Source of the DNA: Hydrogenoanaerobacterium saccharovorans
GTDB lineage: Bacteria > Bacillota > Clostridia > Oscillospirales > Ruminococcaceae
Assembly (NCBI RefSeq): GCF_003814745.1
Contig: NZ_RKRD01000001.1
Span: forward strand, 2,087,483 to 2,151,482
Length of the DNA stretch: 64,000 nucleotides
Reading direction: 5' to 3'
A program made the position numbers and the translations under genes. Each line of letters starts with the position of its first letter. Position 1 is the first letter of the stretch. This document shows, in pieces, positions 59,000-64,000 of this stretch. The notes beneath the pieces were generated by a model. That model was not told the origin of the DNA, did no database searches, and saw nothing but the letters and a program-made list of their open reading frames with translations.

Positions 59000-59016
59000 C
59001 AATTATTTTAAATTTT

Positions 59017-59550
59017 TTATACTCCAAGTAGTTTACCAGTCGATTTATACAGTAAAAAGGTGATTATTGAGTTAATGCCTGCTTTCATAAGATTGAACGG
59101 AATAATAATAGGAAGCAGCATCCCCAACACAGCGTTTATAGGAACATCCATAAATAGCGGAGTAAAAATAAGATTCATAACTATCATCAGTGCTGTCATG
59201 GTAAGGGTACCGGCGCCAAGAGCAATTACTGCTGTTTTTTTGGATTTATTGCGTTTATAAATTGCACCCGCAACCAACACATATCCTCCTGTTGCAAAAA
59301 AATGCATTGCAATGCCAATAATACCGCTTGCAGCGCTGACTGTTGTACCCTGCAGCACCGAAACTACCAGTGTAAGAATCAACGCCGAATAAGGCCCATA
59401 CGCAAATGCGCTGATAAACAGCGGAATATCTGCCGGATCATACTCTAAAAACGGTGCAGGCGGAAAAGGAATGCGCACTGCCAGCAGCAATACAATAGAT
59501 ATTGCAGCCAACATACCAAGACGAGTAAGCTTTTTTACAGATGTATTCAT
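59017..59550 (-). CDS. ribU: Riboflavin ECF transporter substrate-binding subunit RibU
   Basis: This 177-aa protein has five to six membrane helices and the RibU-like FLEYDPADIPLFISAFAYGP segment. The N-terminal LTRLGMLAAIS carries the alanine-rich helix that contacts the shared ECF transmembrane module. The FMN riboswitch upstream makes riboflavin the expected substrate. The ECF ATPases and T subunit are elsewhere. Confidence 0.93.
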   Translation of the reverse strand: MNTSVKKLTRLGMLAAISIVLLLAVRIPFPPAPFLEYDPADIPLFISAFAYGPYSALILTLVVSVLQGTTVSAASGIIGIAMHFFATGGYVLVAGAIYKRNKSKKTAVIALGAGTLTMTALMIVMNLIFTPLFMDVPINAVLGMLLPIIIPFNLMKAGINSIITFLLYKSTGKLLGV

Positions 59551-59564
59551 GGGTGTACCTCCTG

Positions 59565-59581
59565 TGTCCGAAATTCGGACA
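59565..59581. promoter_or_regulatory. Near-perfect palindrome just upstream of the ribU ribosome-binding site
   Basis: TGTCCGAA-A-TTCGGACA: two 8-bp arms around one base, between the riboswitch terminator and the GGAGGT site. In RNA it would be a short, tight hairpin, or it could be a protein site. Confidence 0.4.
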
Positions 59582-59631
59582 AATAAGTTAGATAGCTGTC
59601 AGAAGGGTTTTGCGTAGGCGGTGCGACAAAA

Positions 59632-59810
59632 TAAAAAATCCCTGATGAAAAAATCATCAGGGAAAAATGGGTTTTAAATCAACCGCACCCGTTTCTTTCA
59701 TCCGGACTATACCGTCGGTATCGGATTCTAACCGATTCATGCATTTGCTCGCGGACTTATCGCTTATCAGCGCTTCACCGCCGGTGAGGATTTACACCTC
59801 GCCCTGAAAC
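59632..59810 (-). ncRNA. FMN riboswitch (RFN element) with terminator, controlling ribU
   Basis: On the minus strand the RFN landmarks appear: CAGGGCGAGGTG, AATCCTCACCGGCGGT, AGTCCGCGAGC, GATACCGACGGTATAGTCCGGATGAAAG (aptamer about 59690-59810). A terminator TCCCTGATGA-TTTTTT-TCATCAGGGA followed by TTTTTTA lies at 59632-59664. FMN binding should stop transcription before ribU. Confidence 0.95.
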
Positions 59811-59878
59811 AGACTATTCTACTAAACATATTATATACTGCTTGCAGCCGTTTTGCAATAGGGTGCTGTAATTTTCCA

Positions 59879-61081
59879 TCAAATTTGTGTTACCTCATTT
59901 TTATACCGCAGCAAAGGTAAAAAAACAAGAAAAGATAATGCGGTTGTAATAAAGCATGCAACTGTCATGCTGTCCAGTCCCCATAAGTCAATGATTAAGC
60001 CGCCAAAATAAGAACCGAGTATCGCTCCAAGCGCGTTGGTCAGTGCCATCCCCAAAGATATTGCAGATGAATTCATCTTGCGCGGGGTCATAAGTTTTAC
60101 AAAATCCATAAACACCCCAAGAAACCCGATATATGCAATCCCGCTGAAAATCATTGCAAAGGTCAGCCCTGTCATGGTAGGCATAAATTTTAAGAAAAGC
60201 AAGTCGAAAAATAATGCAAATAGTACAATTAAGTAAGAATATTCCGCTTTGTACCGTCTTGTCACTCTGCCGATAAGGTAAATGGCGGGGAATTCAATCA
60301 AAGCAGAGACAAAAAACAATACTCCCAGCTCTTGTTCTGCTCCTCCCGTTACCGCAACATAGTTTGACACAAAAGTTTTGGTAGCTTTCAGCCCGATTTG
60401 GTAACACAGCGCACTTGTTAAAAACAACATATACGGCTTGTTGGATGCAAGTGTTTTTGCCACTTGTAGTGTAGATAATGACTGATTGCCTGCCGTTTTG
60501 TTAAGGTGCTTGCTGTTTTGGCAAGCAACCTCAGGGATTGGAATACAAACCAAAAACAAAGCCGATGCAAGCAACGCATAAGAAATAAACATTACGTTTG
60601 TACCATAGCGTTTAAGCAGTACGCCAAAGCCCAATGCAAAAAAAGCATAAAAAAATGAAGCAAATCCACGAGATATTTCGTAGTTAATATAGGGCTTTTC
60701 ATCGCGGAGTAAAAGTATCCAAGCGGCTATAATTGTTTCGTTCGAGTTGTAAAAGCAAGAATAGATCACAATCGAAAGCATAGCAAGGGGGATAATTTTA
60801 ACTGTTAAAGGCAAAAGAAAAGCCGCAGGTATCGTAATAACTGTTGCGATCATCAAAAAGCGTTTGCAAGATATATATGTATCGGTAATATACCCATAAA
60901 ACGGCTGTAAAATGAGGCAAGTAAGGTATTGCAAAGTAATAGCCAGCCCACACTGCATATTTGTAAAACCATTCATCTGCAAATACATCACCAAAAAAGC
61001 ACTGTATGCACAAAATGATATTTGATAGAGACTCTGTACTGCAATAAAGTAAATATTTTCTTTTTTAAAAAAGTCTTTCAT
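59879..61081 (-). CDS. Major facilitator superfamily transporter
   Basis: This 400-aa protein has about twelve hydrophobic segments. QPFYGYITDTYISCKR is the loop 2-3 motif region, and the middle loop (CQNSKHLNKTAGNQSL) separates two six-helix halves. The size and GYITD-like motif resemble the MFS_1/nucleoside or sugar group. Substrate unknown. Confidence 0.83.
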   Translation of the reverse strand: MKDFFKKENIYFIAVQSLYQISFCAYSAFLVMYLQMNGFTNMQCGLAITLQYLTCLILQPFYGYITDTYISCKRFLMIATVITIPAAFLLPLTVKIIPLAMLSIVIYSCFYNSNETIIAAWILLLRDEKPYINYEISRGFASFFYAFFALGFGVLLKRYGTNVMFISYALLASALFLVCIPIPEVACQNSKHLNKTAGNQSLSTLQVAKTLASNKPYMLFLTSALCYQIGLKATKTFVSNYVAVTGGAEQELGVLFFVSALIEFPAIYLIGRVTRRYKAEYSYLIVLFALFFDLLFLKFMPTMTGLTFAMIFSGIAYIGFLGVFMDFVKLMTPRKMNSSAISLGMALTNALGAILGSYFGGLIIDLWGLDSMTVACFITTALSFLVFLPLLRYKNEVTQI

Positions 61082-61186
61082 GAATACACTCCATTGTTTA
61101 TCGAATCAGATTTATAGTATCATATTGGTGGCATAATTACAAACAAAAGAATTGTTTTAACTTATGAATTCTTAACGGTATATTTA

Positions 61187-61215
61187 TTGACAGTAAACGC
61201 TTACTACTTTACAAT
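61187..61215 (+). promoter_or_regulatory. Promoter of ytvI
   Basis: TTGACA (61187-61192) and TACAAT (61210-61215) are 17 bp apart. The spacer holds AGTAA-ACGC-TTACT, a small inverted repeat that might be an operator. Confidence 0.65.
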
Positions 61216-61233
61216 AACTAAATATAGAGGTTT

Positions 61234-62361
61234 TTGACGAAAAAGCCACAACAGAAAGAAGAATTTGAAGTGACATTAGAAAAAAGAAAGCGATTTATTA
61301 TTAATTTCGCATTTGCGGCCTGCATTATAGTAATTTTATATTTCTGCTTTAAATATTTAGCAGCATGGTTGCTCCCCTTCATAATCGGTTTGGCAATTGC
61401 AGCGTTTTTGCAGCGCCCCATCAACTGGATTACACAAAAAACACGGCTTAATAAAAGCATTGTCGCACCCATTCTTGCTTTTATCTTGCTGACGATTATT
61501 GGGTTTTTATGCGTTCTTTGTATCTATAATGCAATTAACGAAGTGGCAGATATTGTGGTACATCTGCCCGAGTGGTACCAAAAAACAGCACCTGCTGTTG
61601 CCGATGCATTGAGCAGCAGGATGGATAATTTGCTGGAGCGACTGCCGAACGAATTAGAACAGCAAATAGGACAATTTTCACAAGACATAATCCATACAAC
61701 ACAACAAAAACTGATATCTCTTTCTGGTACAGCTGTTACATGGCTTGCTAATAAAGCCTCTTTACTGCCTGCTATGCTTATTTCCATCATTATTACAATT
61801 GTAGCAACCTTTTTTATCAGTGTAGAGTTCGACAATCTAAAACATTTTTTCAAACTGCAAATTCCGCAAAAATATCTTATACAGGTAACGAATACTTGGG
61901 ATACATTTGGCAAAACACTATTGCAAATGCTTCGCTCGTATCTGCTCATTATGTTTATCACTTTTGTTGAGCTTTCCATCGGCTTGGTTTTGCTCAAGGT
62001 AGATTATGCAATTTTACTGGCTGCGATTATCTCGTTGGTAGATATTCTGCCGGTCATCGGAACGGGTACTATATTGATTCCTTGGGGGCTTATCAGCTTG
62101 ATTATGGGGCAAACCGGGTTCGGAATTGCCATACTCGTTTTGTATGTTATCATTACTGTAATTCGCAACATTCTAGAACCGCGTATTATCGGCAAGCGCA
62201 TTGGGTTGCACCCCCTAGTTACTCTAATCTTTATGTACCTGGGGCTGCATGTAATGGGGATTGTTGGTATGTTTGTGTTCCCGCTTGCTGTAATCTTGCT
62301 TAAAGATTTGCAGTCAGCAGGGAAAATTCATCTTTGGCAAGAAAACGAATCAGATACTTGA
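61234..62361 (+). CDS. ytvI: YtvI-like sporulation membrane protein (AI-2E transporter family)
   Basis: This 375-aa protein has seven to eight membrane helices. YLAAWLLPFIIGLAIAAFLQRPINWI at the start and the late LVDILPVIGTGTILIPWGL and EPRIIGKRIGLHPLVTLIFMYLG motifs are typical of the PerM/YtvI/AI-2E superfamily. In Bacillus YtvI is a sporulation gene. The TTG used has GAGG only 3 nt away; a GTG at 61270 is an alternative start. Confidence 0.82.
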   Translation: MTKKPQQKEEFEVTLEKRKRFIINFAFAACIIVILYFCFKYLAAWLLPFIIGLAIAAFLQRPINWITQKTRLNKSIVAPILAFILLTIIGFLCVLCIYNAINEVADIVVHLPEWYQKTAPAVADALSSRMDNLLERLPNELEQQIGQFSQDIIHTTQQKLISLSGTAVTWLANKASLLPAMLISIIITIVATFFISVEFDNLKHFFKLQIPQKYLIQVTNTWDTFGKTLLQMLRSYLLIMFITFVELSIGLVLLKVDYAILLAAIISLVDILPVIGTGTILIPWGLISLIMGQTGFGIAILVLYVIITVIRNILEPRIIGKRIGLHPLVTLIFMYLGLHVMGIVGMFVFPLAVILLKDLQSAGKIHLWQENESDT

Positions 62362-62362
62362 A

Positions 62363-62397
62363 AAAACGCCCGAATATGAAATTTATTCGGGCGTTTT
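62363..62397. terminator. Bidirectional terminator
   Basis: AAAACGCCCGAAT pairs with ATTCGGGCGTTTT between two convergent genes. Confidence 0.88.
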
Positions 62398-62398
62398 G

Positions 62399-62863
62399 TT
62401 ATGGAGTTTTGCGAAAAGGTTTCGCAGCAAAATATCGTACAGAATACCACAGACGAACCGCCGATGATACAATTAAAATTCCCAGTGCCAGAGCCCCGGC
62501 GGTTCCAAAGGTATACCCCGCCTTCTCAATAAACATAGGGATATTTCCTCGGATGCAGTATTCCATCGTGTAATAAAGTCCGCCGCCCGGTACTAACGGC
62601 AGAATGGATATAAGCAAACAAGCAGTAACCGGAACTTTTTGAATGCGTGCTATCACTTCGGAATACAGTGATATAATCAAAGTAGCAACGAAACTTTGAA
62701 ATATAGGGTTATTTAAATTGCCACAAAGCAAATATACCAGCCACCCCATCGAACCGCCCAGCGGAGCCAAAATCATCATTTTACCACGCAGATTGGACAC
62801 AAAGCAAAATGCGAAGCAGCCAATGAACACATAGATACACGATAAAATGCTTTCCATCTTCAT
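62399..62863 (-). CDS. Threonine/serine exporter, small (ThrE_2/DUF3815) subunit
   Basis: This 154-aa protein from the internal ATG has four to five membrane helices and the family segment LLISILPLVPGGGLYYTMEY. In Firmicutes ThrE is split into two genes, and this is the C-terminal half. It follows directly on its partner. The start overlaps no strong site and a GTG at 62890 is possible. Confidence 0.85.
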   Translation of the reverse strand: MKMESILSCIYVFIGCFAFCFVSNLRGKMMILAPLGGSMGWLVYLLCGNLNNPIFQSFVATLIISLYSEVIARIQKVPVTACLLISILPLVPGGGLYYTMEYCIRGNIPMFIEKAGYTFGTAGALALGILIVSSAVRLWYSVRYFAAKPFRKTP

Positions 62864-62879
62864 GCCTACACCACTTTCA

Positions 62880-63653
62880 TCATACACCAAATATCAAACG
62901 AGAAACCGTCAAAGCGATACCGGCGCCCAGTGCGATTGCAGTAGCACTCAGCAGTGCTTCGGTAAGTTTAATTATTCCCGAAATCAAATCTCCCGCAATA
63001 ATATCCCGCATAAAATTGGTTACGGCAACACCCGGTACCAAATTCATTAATGTACCTATAATTATTTTATCGGAATTTGTACCCAGCCGCAAATGTACCG
63101 CAATAAGTGCAAGCACGGTTGCCGTCATACTTGAAATAATAATTGTAAAAAACAAGTTGGTATGAAATCTTTTCATGTGATAACTTACAATTTTAATGGC
63201 TGCACCGCCAAACGCTGCACAAACAGAATCCGCAAAGTTTCCACCATAAAACAACGTGAAAGCCGCAGCAATTAAAGCAAATGCGATGATCTGAACCCCA
63301 TAGCTATAGGCGGGAATACCTTTAATCTCATCAAGTTGCTGCTGTACCTGCGTAAAATCAGGAGTATCTTTGCATATACAGCGGCAAAGGTCATTTAAAC
63401 GACGCACCTTTTCAAGGTTTGTGGTTGTAGAATAGACACGTTTAATTTGAGAAACAGGCTCTGCACCATCCATTCGAATTGTAACGATGATACAAGATGG
63501 GATAGCAAACACTTCATTTTGTGTAATACCATAAGCCTCAAAAATCCGACGCATAGATTCTTCAATACGGTAAATTTCTGCTCCGCTTTTTAAAAGCTGA
63601 TATCCGATTTCAATTGTTGTATTTACTGCCTCATAACAATTCAACTGTATCAC
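62880..63653 (-). CDS. Threonine/serine exporter, large (ThrE_1/DUF1212) subunit
   Basis: This 257-aa protein has an N-terminal soluble region with LLKSGAEIYRIEESMRRIFEAYG and four to five membrane helices in the second half. NLVPGVAVTNFMRDIIAGD is the conserved family motif. It works with the smaller product downstream to export threonine or serine, or to serve another hydrophilic solute. Confidence 0.88.
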   Translation of the reverse strand: MIQLNCYEAVNTTIEIGYQLLKSGAEIYRIEESMRRIFEAYGITQNEVFAIPSCIIVTIRMDGAEPVSQIKRVYSTTTNLEKVRRLNDLCRCICKDTPDFTQVQQQLDEIKGIPAYSYGVQIIAFALIAAAFTLFYGGNFADSVCAAFGGAAIKIVSYHMKRFHTNLFFTIIISSMTATVLALIAVHLRLGTNSDKIIIGTLMNLVPGVAVTNFMRDIIAGDLISGIIKLTEALLSATAIALGAGIALTVSRLIFGV

Positions 63654-63742
63654 TCATTTCAAGTCAATACTGTTATTTTAACCAAATTAACAATGTTCAT
63701 TATACCACTATATTTCAATACGAACCAGATATCTTTATCATA

Positions 63743-63782
63743 TAAAAAAAGAAGTTATGACCAAACGATCATAACTTCTTTT
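63743..63782 (-). terminator. Terminator of the 5S rRNA gene(s)
   Basis: AAAAGAAGTTATGA pairs with TCATAACTTCTTTT directly after the 5S gene on the minus strand. Confidence 0.85.
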
Positions 63783-63783
63783 G

Positions 63784-63900
63784 TGTTGGCACTGTCCTAT
63801 CTTCCCAGGCAGCTTCCCGCCAAGTATTTTCAGCACTGATGAGCTTAACTTCCGTGTTCGGTATGGGAACGGGTGGAACCTCATCGTCATAAGCACCAAC
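63784..63900 (-). rRNA. rrf: 5S ribosomal RNA
   Basis: The minus strand reads TTGGTGCTTATGACGATGAG, CCACCCGTTCCCATACCGAA, CACGGAAGTTAAGCTC, CTTGGCGGGAAGCTGCCTGG and ends GACAGTGCCAACAC. These are the conserved helices and loops of bacterial 5S RNA, at the expected length of about 116 nt. Confidence 0.94.
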
Positions 63901-63905
63901 TGATG

Positions 63906-64000
63906 GTGTCGGCATCGACTTATCTTCCCAGGCAGCTTCCCACCAAGTATTTTCAGCACAAATGAGCTTAACTACCGTGTTCGGTATGGGAACGGGTGGA
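63906..64000 (-). rRNA. rrf: 5S ribosomal RNA, second copy (partial)
   Basis: A second 5S gene lies head-to-tail with the first and runs off the right edge. It shares CCACCCGTTCCCATACCGAA and the loop E/helix IV region. It differs at several bases (for example CACGGTAGTT for CACGGAAGTT, and a different 3' strand of helix I, GATGCCGACACC). Confidence 0.88.

Larger units (their letters stand above)
59551..59878. other. Intergenic region upstream of ribU
   Basis: This gap of 328 bp is mostly filled by the FMN riboswitch and its terminator, plus the short palindrome next to ribU. No promoter was clearly identified, but it should lie between about 59815 and 59870. Confidence 0.6.

Noticed and set aside
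63738..63959. 73-aa ORF across the right end
   Set aside because: It covers the tandem 5S rRNA genes, and its internal repeat comes from the two RNA copies, so it is not a protein gene.
1..64000. CRISPR arrays, tRNA genes, prophage structural genes
   Set aside because: No regular short repeat-spacer arrays, no tRNA T-arm/D-arm pattern and no capsid, tail or portal-like proteins were seen anywhere in the window.

Overview
The window looks like a chromosome segment of an anaerobic, spore-forming member of the Clostridia, most like the Oscillospiraceae/Ruminococcaceae. The evidence is an alpha/beta-type small acid-soluble spore protein, two CotF-like coat proteins, a LysM/GH18 cortex-lytic hydrolase, YtvI, a Na+-pumping decarboxylase beta/gamma pair, FAD-dependent thymidylate synthase, moderate-to-low GC, and frequent TTG/GTG starts behind strong Shine-Dalgarno sequences. 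The taxonomic call is inference from gene content.

Layout. 1-3000: a DUF4367-type protein (partial) coupled to an ECF-like sigma factor, and a protein with 225-bp internal repeats. 3120-5721: a three-gene NitT/SsuABC/ThiY-type ABC importer. 5809-7530: an orphan large serine recombinase with a 41-aa upstream ORF. 7673-10933: the spore-type hydrolase, an ABC-F ATPase and a truncated ATPase gene. 11013-23528: the feoAB iron(II) transport operon, in which feoB is split by a 10,018-bp element (11860-21886). The element carries a second large serine recombinase and a glycerol/dihydroxyacetone cassette: glpK, glpF, glpA, an FAD oxidoreductase, a DUF1667 protein and dhaKLM. A DtxR-family regulator is divergent from feoA. 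24207-31600: an NSS transporter, family-4 uracil-DNA glycosylase, PduL, a miniature sortase substrate, the spore protein, a DivIVA-like coiled-coil protein, and corA with a leader ORF. 31592-44048: housekeeping genes (U32 peptidase, mltG, 5-formyl-THF cyclo-ligase, DJ-1, GNAT, DUF2156, thymidylate kinase-thyX, a TcaA-like protein, pcrA). 44180-64000: decarboxylase subunits, galKT with a divergent AraC regulator, MscS, coat proteins, a YtrA-type GntR/ABC operon, recD2-comF-mreB, metK under a SAM-I riboswitch, ribU under an FMN riboswitch, MFS, ytvI, a split ThrE exporter and tandem 5S rRNA genes.

Two observations stand out. First, the glycerol element can be excised on paper with single-base precision. 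A 9-bp identity (AACCATGTG on the coding strand) flanks it, and recombination across this core rejoins feoB in frame to about 715 residues. The reconstructed attP has inverted arms centred on a TG dinucleotide. Second, the CorA Mg2+ channel gene has a 29-codon leader ORF with a near-perfect Shine-Dalgarno sequence, whose product begins MNPDPSPR. This resembles the MgtL leader of enterobacterial mgtA (MEPDPTPLPRRR), whose alternating proline/acidic start is tied to Mg2+ sensing by ribosome destabilisation. A hairpin overlaps the leader stop codon and the corA ribosome-binding site.

Coordinates of RNA elements are approximate at their edges. Family assignments come from motif recognition only; no database search was run.
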